From CBDAQR01 sp965199055 (GTDB lineage Bacteria > Pseudomonadota > Gammaproteobacteria > Pseudomonadales > Halieaceae), in assembly GCA_965199055.1 (NCBI GenBank), contig CBDAQR010000004.1, positions 682,001 through 746,000 on the forward strand: a stretch of 64,000 bases of DNA, given 5' to 3'. How positions within the stretch are numbered: position 1 is the first letter of the stretch; each line of letters starts with the position of its first letter. A program made the translations under genes and the position numbers. Shown here piece by piece: positions 8,918 through 17,347 of the stretch. The notes under the pieces were generated by a model. The model saw only the letters and a list, made by a program, of their open reading frames with translations, was not told the DNA's origin and did no database searches.

Positions 8918-9964
8918 ATGTTTCCTGAGCTGAATTGCTATTTGCTGCCGGGCCATACCACTACACCGGCAGATGCTATTGATCAGGCCCGGCGCGCGGA
9001 GGAACTCGGCCTGGGACGTGTATGGCTGTCCGAGCGTTTCGATGTAAAAGAGGCGGGCGTCATATGCTCCGCGGCACTTGCCGTCACCGATCGGATACGC
9101 GTCGCGACCGCGGCCACTAATATCCATACTCGCCATCCCCTGTTGCTGGCCAGCATGTGTTCGAGCCTGCATTACCTGTCCGGTGGTCGATTTGAGCTCG
9201 GTCTTGCCCGCGGCGTTGCTGTGCGCAATCAGCTGATGGGGCTCGATGGCGTGAGCAATGCGCAATTGGTGGAGGGCATCGATCTCCTGCGCACGCTCTG
9301 GCGTGGGGAAAAGATCATGGGGCATCAGGGCCTCATGGGTAATCTGCCCTATCTTTCAACAGGCGACTGGATGGAAGCTAAGATTCCCATTCACTTTGTG
9401 GGATTTGGCCCCAAAAGCCTGCGTTTTGCGGGGGCGCACTTTGACGGCGTCCACTTGCATACCTTTATTACACCCGAGGGATTGCGGCGCGCGAAGGCGC
9501 TGATACAAGAGGGCGCCGAAGCCGCCGGTCGCGATCCCGAAGCCGTCGAGATTACCAGCGTTTGCGCCACGGCTGTTGAACCCACAGCGGAAGATCGACT
9601 ACGTAAACTGGTGGGTCGCATGGCAACGTATATGCAGGCCCCCGGCTATGCTGAATTCCTGGTGGAACTCAACGGCTGGGATATGCAGGTGTTGGAGGCA
9701 TTTAAAGCTGCGCCGGCAGTGCAGGCTGTGCCAGGCGCCATCGATAGTGTTGCTACCCTGGAGCAACTCGAAGCCATCAGTGAGTTGATTCCCGATGAGT
9801 GGTTTCCCGCGGCAGTCGGCAGCGCAGAAGACTGCGCGCGCTACTGGTTGATGGAGCAATCCTGCGGTGTCGATTCTGTATGTATCCACGGCTCATCACC
9901 TGACGAGTTCGCGCCAGCGCTACTCGCCTACGAACAACTGAAAGCGGAGTCGACGAATGGTTGA
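8918..9964 (+). CDS. LLM class flavin-dependent oxidoreductase
   Basis: This TIM-barrel protein of about 348 residues belongs to the luciferase-like family that includes F420-type enzymes such as the MSMEG_2249 group. It shows AEELGLGRVWLSERFD near the start, HPLLLASMCSSLHYLSGGRF, and GLARGVAVRNQLMGL. Start choice: a GTG at 8915 directly follows the receptor stop, and an ATG at 8918 follows; I prefer the ATG. The 3' end overlaps the APH-kinase gene by 8 bp. It is unlike the other LLM protein in the window (1521-2387), so the two probably act on different substrates. Confidence 0.87.
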   Translation: MFPELNCYLLPGHTTTPADAIDQARRAEELGLGRVWLSERFDVKEAGVICSAALAVTDRIRVATAATNIHTRHPLLLASMCSSLHYLSGGRFELGLARGVAVRNQLMGLDGVSNAQLVEGIDLLRTLWRGEKIMGHQGLMGNLPYLSTGDWMEAKIPIHFVGFGPKSLRFAGAHFDGVHLHTFITPEGLRRAKALIQEGAEAAGRDPEAVEITSVCATAVEPTAEDRLRKLVGRMATYMQAPGYAEFLVELNGWDMQVLEAFKAAPAVQAVPGAIDSVATLEQLEAISELIPDEWFPAAVGSAEDCARYWLMEQSCGVDSVCIHGSSPDEFAPALLAYEQLKAESTNG

Positions 9965-11021
9965 CGTGGTCTGTCGGCCCGAAGACGTCACGGTAGACTG
10001 GATGAACGCAGCCCTCGAGGAAGCGGGGTGTCTCGCTGCGGCGCAAGTCAGCGATCTCAGCTTCGAGTTCATCGGAACTGGCAAGATGGGCGATAACGCC
10101 CGCTTCAGCTTGCAGTACGACGGTGAGCAGGGTGAGGCGCCGAGTACGGTAGTCGGCAAGTTCCCCGCGGCAGACGAGACCGCGCGCAGCATCGCCGGCG
10201 CAGGTGGGGCTTACTACGGCGAGGTCATGTTCTACCGGGAACTGGCGCCCCAGACAGCGATGCGAACGCCACGCATATTTGCCGCAGAGGTGTCGGACGA
10301 TCGGCTCGACTTCACTTTGTTGATGGAAGATATGGCGCCTGCGCAGCCGGGTAACAATTTAGTGGGCGAGACATTGGAGCGGACTCGCCTGGTACTGGGC
10401 GAAGCTGCCAAACTTGCTGGTGCGTTTTATAACCAGGATATTGGGCTTCGAGAATTCGTGATGAGTAGCGCCCGCGACGATGGCGGCGCTACTGCCCAGG
10501 CGTATATGGAAGACTGTTGGCCGCAATTCGAAGAGCGATTTGGCCACGGATTGACGCCAGAGGCCATCGCTTTTGGTGAAAATTTTGCGGGCAATGTCGC
10601 ACACTTTATCACCGCGCACTCGGGCCCGCGTACACTCACGCACGGTGATTTGCGCAGCGAAAATATTCTTTACGGCGATGGCACGGCAACGGTGGTGGAC
10701 TGGCAGACACCGGGAGAAGGTAGCCCGGTAACGGATGCGGCCTACTTTCTGGGTGGCAGCGTGGATATAGATGACCGGCGCGCCTGGGAAAAGGACCTTA
10801 TCGAAGATTATCGCCAGCAATTAGCGCAGCAGGGTGTCGCGCTCTCGCAATCGGAGTGTTGGGAACAATACCGTATGCAGGCCATGCACGGCGTCATTGT
10901 GATCGTGTTGGGTGCTGTGTTTTCTGAGCCGGCAGAGCGCAGCGATCGCATGTTCCTGGCGCTGATTCAGCGCCATTTACAACAGTGTATCGATTTGAAT
11001 AGTGCGGGGTTCCTGCCATGA
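9957..11021 (+). CDS. Phosphotransferase family protein (APH/ecdysteroid-kinase-like)
   Basis: A 354-residue kinase-fold protein of the aminoglycoside phosphotransferase clan. The Brenner-type catalytic loop is THGDLRSENILYGD (HGD at residues 229-231), and the metal-binding DWQ follows in ATVVDWQTPGEGSPVTDAAY. Relatives phosphorylate small hydroxylated molecules rather than proteins; many sit beside acyl-CoA dehydrogenases in lipid-degradation clusters. It overlaps the LLM gene upstream (8 bp) and the FeS/FAD reductase gene downstream (4 bp), so the three are tightly coupled. The substrate is unknown, a hydroxylated acyl-CoA being one option. Confidence 0.83.
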   Translation: MVDVVCRPEDVTVDWMNAALEEAGCLAAAQVSDLSFEFIGTGKMGDNARFSLQYDGEQGEAPSTVVGKFPAADETARSIAGAGGAYYGEVMFYRELAPQTAMRTPRIFAAEVSDDRLDFTLLMEDMAPAQPGNNLVGETLERTRLVLGEAAKLAGAFYNQDIGLREFVMSSARDDGGATAQAYMEDCWPQFEERFGHGLTPEAIAFGENFAGNVAHFITAHSGPRTLTHGDLRSENILYGDGTATVVDWQTPGEGSPVTDAAYFLGGSVDIDDRRAWEKDLIEDYRQQLAQQGVALSQSECWEQYRMQAMHGVIVIVLGAVFSEPAERSDRMFLALIQRHLQQCIDLNSAGFLP

Positions 11022-13138
11022 GTAAGGCTCTAAGCCATCTAACGAGTCCCGGTCGAATTGGCAGCATGACGCTGAAAAACCGCATGATCGTGACTGCTAT
11101 GGGTGTCAACCTCGGCGAGAATGATGCGACCTGCAGCGACCGTATTATTGCCTATCATGAGCGACAGGCTCGCGGCGGTGCGGGCCTGATCATCACGGGT
11201 GTGACCTCTGTGGCGTGGCCGGATGGTGCGCCGATACCGGGTCCTATTGGTTTATCCGATGATCGATTTCTTCCCGGACTGACGCGATTGGCGGATGCCG
11301 CGCATCAGCACGGCGCGAAAATTGCGGTGCAATTGCATCACGGTGGCATTAATGCGGTTCAGGATGTGCGCGAGGGCAGGCCTGTGTGGGTGCCTTCCTA
11401 TCCGCTTCCACCCGGATACAGTGACATGGGCGAAGGCATGCTGGCCGAGGAGATTGCAGCCTTCGCCGGTGGACCCAAGCCCGAGCTGCATGTGGTCAGC
11501 AAAGAGGACATCGCCTGGCTGGTGGGTCGCTATGCGGAGGCGGCAGAGCGCGCCAAACGTGCCGGTTTTGACGGCGCCGAAATTCATGCCGGCCACGGTT
11601 ACATCCTGTCTGGATTTCTGTCCCCGGTGGCGAATACCCGTGAGGATGAGTACGGCGGTAGCCTGGAAAACCGTGCCCGAATGTTGCTCGAAGTGATTGC
11701 TGCCATTCGTGAACGGGTAGGGCGAGACTTCCCCTTATGGGTGAAGATCGATTGTGGTGAATACGGTAAGAAGGAGGGGATTACCCTCACCGACGCGACG
11801 GCCACCGCGAAACTGATTGAGGCGGCGGGCGCCGATGCGATAACCGCCAGTGCCTACCACGATACCAGCAGAGGCGCGCTGCATTCAGAATCGAATATCC
11901 CCTTTGAGCCGGAGCGCATGATTGCCGATGCAACCGCGATTCGTCGCGCGGTATCGATACCCGTCATTACCTCTGGTCGTGTAGAGCCCGAATCTGCCGA
12001 CCGCCATATTCGTAAGGGGCATTTCGACTTTCTCGGCATGGGCCGCAAAATTCTTGCCGACCCGGATCTGCCCAACAAGATCGTGGCCGGCACACCCGAG
12101 CAAATACGCCCCTGCGTCTACTGCTACTGTTGTGTTAGCCAGATCTACAAGGTGGAGCAGGTCAAATGCGCCGTTAATCCGGAAACGTCCTATGAGAACG
12201 AGCGTGCCCTGATAGCAACCGATGCGCCGCGCCGTATCGGGGTGATCGGTGGTGGCCCCGCCGGTATGGAAGTTGCACGCCGCCTCTCACTGCGCGGCTT
12301 TGCGGTTGAACTGTTTGAGGCGGGTCCGCGACTGGGCGGTACGTTGCAGTTTGCCAGTATCGCTTACAAGCCTAATGAACGTCTTTTAAAGTGGCTGCGT
12401 CTGCAAATAGAACAATCCAACGTTAATGTGCACCTGAATACCGCCGCGTCAGCCGACCAGTTAAAGCAATTGGGAATCGAGGAAGTCGTGGTGGCAACCG
12501 GCGCGCGCCGAGATATGCCCCCGCTTGCGGGCGCAGACAGAGACTTTGTGTTTAGCGGCGACGAGATGCGAGCGCTGGTGCAGGGTGTGCCGCATCCGGA
12601 GTTGCAGCGCAAAGTCCCCTGGTTGAGTCGCACCCTGGTCGATGTGGGCGCTAGAACAGGAGTGACGGGTCACCCTGAACTGGTCCGTCAGGCATCCAAA
12701 GTCTGGCTGCCCCTGGGCAAGAAGATTGTAATCGTCGGTGCAGAACTGGTGGGCCTGGAACTGGCGGAGTTTCTGGCAGAGCGCGGTCGCCACATTACCG
12801 TTATCGACCAGTCCCATGAAGTCGGCCGAGGTTTATACCTGGTGCGACGACTGCGCCTGCTGGAAGAACTGCAACACCTGGGCGTAACGCTGATACGGCA
12901 GGCAGCCGATATCAGCATCGACGAGCATGCGGTCAGCTACACCAATTTCCGCAAGCAGCGGCGCTCCATTGCAGCGGACCATGTCATTGTGGCGCAAGGC
13001 GCGACGGGTGAATTGTCGCTGGCTGAAGAATTAGAAGCTTCCGGCTTTACCGTGCACAGTATTGGCGACTGCAATGGCGTCGGCTATATCGAGGGTGCAA
13101 TGGAATCTGCAGCAGAGCTGGCAGTCCGGCTCGGTTAA
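11018..13138 (+). CDS. FMN/FeS/FAD oxidoreductase of the 2,4-dienoyl-CoA reductase (FadH) / old yellow enzyme family
   Basis: A 706-residue multidomain reductase. The N-terminal half is an old-yellow-enzyme FMN barrel (HHGGINAVQDVREG, GAEIHAGHGYILSGFLSP, NTREDEYGGSLENRARML). Next comes an iron-sulfur cluster site, then a C-terminal FAD/NAD(P) part with VIGGGPAGMEVARRL and VIVGAELVGLELAEFL. The Cys motif is CX2CX2CX11C (C366, C369, C372, C384, with an extra C371), one residue tighter than CX2CX3CX11C of E. coli FadH. Such enzymes reduce conjugated enones or dienoyl-CoAs in the cytoplasm. The start overlaps the APH gene by ATGA. The substrate may be an unsaturated ring or side chain. Confidence 0.88.
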   Translation: MSKALSHLTSPGRIGSMTLKNRMIVTAMGVNLGENDATCSDRIIAYHERQARGGAGLIITGVTSVAWPDGAPIPGPIGLSDDRFLPGLTRLADAAHQHGAKIAVQLHHGGINAVQDVREGRPVWVPSYPLPPGYSDMGEGMLAEEIAAFAGGPKPELHVVSKEDIAWLVGRYAEAAERAKRAGFDGAEIHAGHGYILSGFLSPVANTREDEYGGSLENRARMLLEVIAAIRERVGRDFPLWVKIDCGEYGKKEGITLTDATATAKLIEAAGADAITASAYHDTSRGALHSESNIPFEPERMIADATAIRRAVSIPVITSGRVEPESADRHIRKGHFDFLGMGRKILADPDLPNKIVAGTPEQIRPCVYCYCCVSQIYKVEQVKCAVNPETSYENERALIATDAPRRIGVIGGGPAGMEVARRLSLRGFAVELFEAGPRLGGTLQFASIAYKPNERLLKWLRLQIEQSNVNVHLNTAASADQLKQLGIEEVVVATGARRDMPPLAGADRDFVFSGDEMRALVQGVPHPELQRKVPWLSRTLVDVGARTGVTGHPELVRQASKVWLPLGKKIVIVGAELVGLELAEFLAERGRHITVIDQSHEVGRGLYLVRRLRLLEELQHLGVTLIRQAADISIDEHAVSYTNFRKQRRSIAADHVIVAQGATGELSLAEELEASGFTVHSIGDCNGVGYIEGAMESAAELAVRLG

Positions 13139-13543
13139 TCACCCCGGTGCATCGCTACCACCCAACTGTTCCATAGCAGCGAAGCCGTCCAGGTACTCAT
13201 TAACCCGGATGGCCTCGCCATCTTTGTACTCGGCGAACAGCGCGTACTCATTGTTGAGCGGCGCGCCCCAGGTTGTCACGCACTGGTAGTTGAAGCGCAC
13301 TGCGCCCACAGCGGCATTTCCAGTGGCTGAATGCACCGTGATTTGCACCGTGGCAGGATCGTAGATCTCGCCAAACACCTTGTTCATCACTGCGCGAATG
13401 GCCACCTTGCCCTTGTGGGTGCCACCGGGTTCCATGTTGCCGATGTGAACGGTCCACTCGCAATCCTCAGCGACTTGTTCGACGATCGATTCGGGTTGGC
13501 CGAAGGCTTCGACCAGTTGTACAACCAGTTGCTCGGTATCCAT
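13139..13543 (-). CDS. SnoaL-like / NTF2-fold protein
   Basis: The open frame extends upstream, but the ATG at 13543 (MDTEQLVVQL) has an AGAGAAG element in front and gives a 134-residue protein typical of the NTF2-like SnoaL family. The sequence EDCEWTVHIGNMEPGG and the C-terminal RVNEYLDGFAAME follow the cone-shaped fold's pattern. Family members include polyketide cyclases, ketosteroid isomerase-like enzymes and many uncharacterised proteins. The catalytic Asp/Tyr set of true ketosteroid isomerase cannot be assigned with confidence. It lies 11 bp downstream of the VOC gene on the same strand. The 3' end abuts the converging FadH-like gene. Confidence 0.75.
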   Translation of the reverse strand: MDTEQLVVQLVEAFGQPESIVEQVAEDCEWTVHIGNMEPGGTHKGKVAIRAVMNKVFGEIYDPATVQITVHSATGNAAVGAVRFNYQCVTTWGAPLNNEYALFAEYKDGEAIRVNEYLDGFAAMEQLGGSDAPG

Positions 13544-13553
13544 GTTCTTCTCT

Positions 13554-14249
13554 CTAGTTGATATTGCCGGCTGCAGCCACCAGGTCGGGCCGCTGGGATA
13601 TTTCGATCCGATTGCCATCCGGATCAGCGATAAAGGAAATCAGTGAGTCGGTCGACGTGTGTTGGTCACTCGGAGCAACCAGCTCCTTGGCTCCGCGCTC
13701 GACTAACTGCTCGTGCGTTGTATAAGTGTCCATCACCTGCACCGTCAGGTAATTGTAGCCAATTCCGTCCTGGTGCTGCGCCTCTCTGGCGGTGGGCGTC
13801 TCTGCAAAACTTAGCGTAGTGCCCGCCCACTCGTAAGCCTGTTCGGAGACGCAGGGCAATAAGAGAACCTGCGAAAAAAAGCGGTGGAACGCCGCAGCCT
13901 CTGATACCGCGAGATGAATGCCGACTTTGTCGATCTCCTGGTAACCACGGGGCGCCAGGCGTACCCGGTTGCCGTCCGGATCTTGCAGTAGTTGGGCCTC
14001 ATCAATACCGTCTCTTACCAGGAGTAGCTCGCAGATACCGCGCTGCGGGGTAGCAGTGGGTAGCTCCATTTCGACACAGTTCAGTTTCAGAACGGCGCCG
14101 TGCAAGTCCAGTTTGTGTTGCACAACGCCTTCTACGGGGCGCAGCGTCTCCTTCTCTTGCAGTCCAATCTGATCGCGCCAGAATTCGAGCATGGCTGATT
14201 GCTGATTACTCAACAAACCCAAATCCAGTCCGGCGCGGGAATACTTCAC
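13554..14249 (-). CDS. Tandem VOC-domain protein (extradiol dioxygenase-like)
   Basis: A 231-residue protein of two VOC half-modules. The first spans about residues 1-105 and ends with LLQDPDGNRVRLAPRG. The second starts at DKVGIHLAVS and ends with FIADPDGNRIEISQRP. The candidate metal ligands, H in GIHLAV and E in RIEIS, sit in the second module. The two-module layout resembles extradiol dioxygenases and related lyases, but the protein is shorter than BphC or HsaC (~290-300 residues) and I cannot confirm the full 2-His-1-carboxylate set. It overlaps the TetR gene upstream by 4 bp. Confidence 0.72.
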   Translation of the reverse strand: MKYSRAGLDLGLLSNQQSAMLEFWRDQIGLQEKETLRPVEGVVQHKLDLHGAVLKLNCVEMELPTATPQRGICELLLVRDGIDEAQLLQDPDGNRVRLAPRGYQEIDKVGIHLAVSEAAAFHRFFSQVLLLPCVSEQAYEWAGTTLSFAETPTAREAQHQDGIGYNYLTVQVMDTYTTHEQLVERGAKELVAPSDQHTSTDSLISFIADPDGNRIEISQRPDLVAAAGNIN

Positions 14250-14884
14250 GCTTGATGCCCCGCGGCAGTTAATTCGTCTGCCATGCCCTGCAGTGACCAG
14301 CGCACGGCGTTCTCGAAGACCTCAGGCATGTCCTGGAAGTTAGCAGAATGACTCGAGCCAGATTGCGCGATGACCAGGTCCTCGAAGGCAATCTCACGCG
14401 AGCTTCGACGACTCCGTCGCTCGGGTAGCGGTGGCGCTTCGATCTCTGCCAGAGACAAGCTGATAACCAAGTGGGTGAGTACCCGGCAGCCGCGCAAAGC
14501 GATTTCCTCATGGATGCCCTTGTGCAACCAGTCTCGCAGTAGCAGGTTGACGGTATCGGCGATAGCGGGGCGGTTTTCCGTGGTGATCAGGCCGGCGATG
14601 TGGGGGTGGGCGAGTAAGGCCTCACGCAGTGCAGAGGCCCACTGCAGCCCCGATTCCTGCCAGTCCTCTGCGGCGCGAAACTGCAATTGGAAACTGCTGA
14701 AAAAGTAAGTCACCAATTCGCGAACCAGCGCATCTCGCTTGCCGACCTGCTGGTAAAGGGTGCGGGTAGAGCACCCTAGTCGGCCTGCCAGATTGCGCGC
14801 GCTCAATTTTTCGAAGCCATCCTCGTCCAGCAGCAGGAGCGCCTCATCAAGAATTAATTCCTTTTTAATCAGTGGTTTAGCCAT
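14246..14884 (-). CDS. TetR/AcrR family transcriptional regulator
   Basis: A 212-residue regulator with an N-terminal helix-turn-helix (EKLSARNLAGRLGCSTRTLYQQVGKRDALV) and a variable ligand-binding C-terminal domain. It heads a minus-strand run with the VOC and SnoaL genes and is divergent from the acyl-CoA dehydrogenase/kinase/SDR operon starting at 15036. It is therefore the obvious candidate repressor of both directions, probably released by an acyl-CoA or related intermediate. Palindromic elements in the 151-bp divergent region (14913-14920 and 14978-14993) could be its operators. Confidence 0.88.
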   Translation of the reverse strand: MAKPLIKKELILDEALLLLDEDGFEKLSARNLAGRLGCSTRTLYQQVGKRDALVRELVTYFFSSFQLQFRAAEDWQESGLQWASALREALLAHPHIAGLITTENRPAIADTVNLLLRDWLHKGIHEEIALRGCRVLTHLVISLSLAEIEAPPLPERRSRRSSREIAFEDLVIAQSGSSHSANFQDMPEVFENAVRWSLQGMADELTAAGHQA

Positions 14885-14912
14885 AGGATTTAAGCGCAGG
14901 CGGCTCTCGGAA

Positions 14913-14920
14913 TAACGTTA
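14913..14920. promoter_or_regulatory. Short palindrome, possible operator element
   Basis: TAACGTTA is a perfect 8-bp palindrome that overlaps a second palindrome, GTTAAC, at its right edge. It lies about 30 bp upstream of the TetR start codon within the divergent region. It is short enough to arise by chance. Confidence 0.2.
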
Positions 14921-14977
14921 ACTGTGGGTTGGTTCAATTTTCCGGTACCCATTGGTGAGGGTCTTTGCTATCTTAAG

Positions 14978-14993
14978 AAAACACTGTTGTTTT
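14978..14993. promoter_or_regulatory. Inverted repeat, candidate TetR operator
   Basis: AAAACA-CTGT-TGTTTT has perfect 6-bp arms around a 4-bp spacer and lies 42 bp upstream of the acyl-CoA dehydrogenase start, in the position of a promoter operator. The neighbouring TetR gene (14246-14884) is the natural partner. Confidence 0.35.
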
Positions 14994-15035
14994 ATACGTG
15001 ATTAATTCTGCGATAGCAAGTAAAGGGTAAATGCC

Positions 15036-16325
15036 ATGGCATGGGATTTTGAAACCGACCCCGAGTTTCAGGAAAAACTGGATTGGGTGAGAACGTTCGT
15101 CGATGAGGAGTTGATTCCCTGGGAGCCAATCTACGGCGAGCTTGAGCCCGAACACTGGAGCGCGATTCAGGAGCCACTCAAACAGCAGGTCAAGGACCAG
15201 GGCCTGTGGGCCTGTCACCTCGAGGAGGAACTCGGCGGCCAGGGCTTGGGCCAACTACCCCTGGCGCAGATGAACCTGATCACAGGTCGTTGTCCCTTCG
15301 CTCAGGAGATCTTTGGCAATATGGCACCGGACTCCGGCAACTCCGAATTGCTTGCTGAAGGCGGTACCGCTGCCCAGAAAGAAAAGTGGCTGTGGCCGAA
15401 CCTGCGCGGCGAACTACGCAGTGCCTTCGCGATCACCGAGCCTTTTGTCGCGAGCACCGATCCTACCCAGATTCAAAGCACAGCGGTGCTCGACGGTGAT
15501 GAGTGGGTACTGAATGGCCGCAAGTGGATGATCACCAATGCATCGCGCGCCGACTTCATCATTTTTATGGTCGTTACCGAACCCGACGCGCCGGTGTACC
15601 AGCGATGCTCAATGATCGTGGTTGAGAAGGGCACGCCCGGCATGGATGTGTTCCGGGATATTCCCACTATGCATCACCCCTACAGTGAGTATGGAGCCCA
15701 CGGCAATCACGCAGAGATATTGCTGGACAACGTGCGTGTTCCCAAAGACAACCTGATCGGTGAGCGTGGCGGCGGCTTCATTTTGTCGCAGGTTCGATTG
15801 GGGCCTGGCCGAATTCACCATGCCACGCGTTGGCTCGGTGAGGCGGAGCGCGCCTTCGACATGCTGTGCGAGCGCACCAAGTCGCGCACCTCATTTGGCA
15901 GAGGCTATGAAAAACACCAGATGATCCAGGAGTACATCGCGGATTCGCGTATGGAGCTGGAGATGGCCAAGCTGTTAACACTGCGAGCCGCCTGGAAGAT
16001 GGACAAGCTGGGGCATCATGGTGCTCGCGAAGACATTGCCATGGTCAAAGTGAACAATGCCAAGGTGCTCTATAACGTGGTCGATCGCGCTCTACAGGTG
16101 CATGGTTCCCTGGGTTATAGCTGCGACATGCCGCTGGAACTGATGTACCGGTCCGCGCGCATGGCGCCGTTGGTAGATGGCGCCAATGAAGTACACAAAA
16201 TGACGATTGCGCGCTCTGAACTGAAGCGCTACGAAGCCGTAGAGGGCTGGCCTTCGGAACATATTCCTACCCGGGCCGAACAGTCCCGCCAACGCTTTGC
16301 CGATTTGTTGGAGGCTCGCGGTTGA
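15036..16325 (+). CDS. Acyl-CoA dehydrogenase (ACAD10/11-LvaC-like)
   Basis: A 429-residue flavoprotein of the acyl-CoA dehydrogenase family: FAD/substrate loop AFAITEPFVASTDPTQI, NGRKWMITNASRADF, LGPGRIHHATRWLGEAERAFDM, and the C-terminal MAPLVDGANEVHKMTIARSEL. The length and DGANEVH ending are those of ACAD10/ACAD11-type enzymes, not short-chain ACADs. An AAAGGG element precedes the ATG. It overlaps by 4 bp the APH-type kinase gene. That kinase/ACAD pairing mirrors the LvaA/LvaC system of Pseudomonas putida and the fused human ACAD10/11, which process 4-hydroxyacyl-CoAs through a phosphorylated intermediate. A similar role here is an inference. Confidence 0.88.
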   Translation: MAWDFETDPEFQEKLDWVRTFVDEELIPWEPIYGELEPEHWSAIQEPLKQQVKDQGLWACHLEEELGGQGLGQLPLAQMNLITGRCPFAQEIFGNMAPDSGNSELLAEGGTAAQKEKWLWPNLRGELRSAFAITEPFVASTDPTQIQSTAVLDGDEWVLNGRKWMITNASRADFIIFMVVTEPDAPVYQRCSMIVVEKGTPGMDVFRDIPTMHHPYSEYGAHGNHAEILLDNVRVPKDNLIGERGGGFILSQVRLGPGRIHHATRWLGEAERAFDMLCERTKSRTSFGRGYEKHQMIQEYIADSRMELEMAKLLTLRAAWKMDKLGHHGAREDIAMVKVNNAKVLYNVVDRALQVHGSLGYSCDMPLELMYRSARMAPLVDGANEVHKMTIARSELKRYEAVEGWPSEHIPTRAEQSRQRFADLLEARG

Positions 16326-17347
16326 TGACCGATCTGGATTTCAATCTGGACGGCTTCCGAGACTGGTTGCGGCCACAGTTGGCATCTGAGGCTGCGATTA
16401 GCGTCACTCCGATGCGCGGCGGTGGCTCTTGCGAGATGTTCGACATGCAGGTTGGCCGCGAGCGTTATGTTACCCGTCGGGCGCCACTGGCCGCGGTCTC
16501 CGACACCGCCCATAACGTGGTGCGCGAATACAAGGTGATCAAGGCGATGGCGGGAAGTCAGGTGCGGGTGCCGCAGTTGCTTACCCATTGTGATGATCCT
16601 GAAGTGATGGGTAATCCCTTCTATGTGATGAAGTTCATCGATGGGGAAGTGATTCGGCGCAAATTGCCCGCACAATATGTGGCTAGCCCGGAGACGCAGC
16701 CCGCTATCGGCGAGGAGCTGATCGATGCGTTGGTGGAGTTGCATGCGTTTGACTGGCAGGGCACTGAACTGGAAGCCCTGTCTAACCCGGATAATTTTCT
16801 TGAGCGGCAAGTACAGCGCTGGATGAAACAGCTCGAGGGCTATCGCAGTCGCGATCTCGCGGGTGTGGATACGGTCGCCGATTGGCTGGAGCGGCATCGG
16901 CCGCCGGGTGGATATCTCACCGTCATGCATGGCGATTACAAGGTCGATAACACCATGTATTCCAGGCAGGTGCCGCCCCGCGTCCTGAGTCTGGTCGACT
17001 TTGAAATGACAACCGTTGGCGACCCCTTGATCGATTTGGCCTGGGCCATGATCTTCTGGCCGGAAGAGGGCAATCTTATCGCCATCGCCTCGCCTGGCAG
17101 CGAGGCGGGTATGGATGCAGAGTATTGCCAGGCACCCGAGGTGTTGGTCGATCGCTATGCGTTACAGACCGGCAGAGACCTGAGCCACTTTCAGTGGTAC
17201 CAGGCCTTTGCCGCCTGGAAGCTGGGCATCGTGTTAGAAGCCAGCTATGCCAAGTACTTGGCAGGAGAGTCCAAGAACCCTAACCACGAATTTTTTGGTT
17301 TCGTCGTGGATCAACTGATGGAGCGCGCCCAGCGATTTGCCCAATGA
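16322..17347 (+). CDS. Phosphotransferase family protein (ACAD11-kinase/LvaA-like)
   Basis: This 341-residue APH-fold kinase contains an N-terminal GGGSCEMFDMQVG nucleotide loop, the catalytic MHGDYKVDNTMY motif, and the metal Asp in SLVDFEMTTVGDPLIDLAW. The TTVGDPLxDLAW ending is typical of the group linked or fused to acyl-CoA dehydrogenases. It is nested in an operon: 4 bp overlap with the ACAD gene before it and 4 bp overlap with the SDR gene after it. By analogy with LvaA it may phosphorylate a 4-hydroxyacyl-CoA, so that the ACAD partner can eliminate phosphate and form an enoyl-CoA. Confidence 0.87.
   Translation: MMTDLDFNLDGFRDWLRPQLASEAAISVTPMRGGGSCEMFDMQVGRERYVTRRAPLAAVSDTAHNVVREYKVIKAMAGSQVRVPQLLTHCDDPEVMGNPFYVMKFIDGEVIRRKLPAQYVASPETQPAIGEELIDALVELHAFDWQGTELEALSNPDNFLERQVQRWMKQLEGYRSRDLAGVDTVADWLERHRPPGGYLTVMHGDYKVDNTMYSRQVPPRVLSLVDFEMTTVGDPLIDLAWAMIFWPEEGNLIAIASPGSEAGMDAEYCQAPEVLVDRYALQTGRDLSHFQWYQAFAAWKLGIVLEASYAKYLAGESKNPNHEFFGFVVDQLMERAQRFAQ

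Noticed and set aside
13554..14249. Ring-cleaving extradiol dioxygenase of the HsaC/BphC kind
   Set aside because: The protein is too short and I could not identify the complete metal-ligand set, so only the VOC fold is called.
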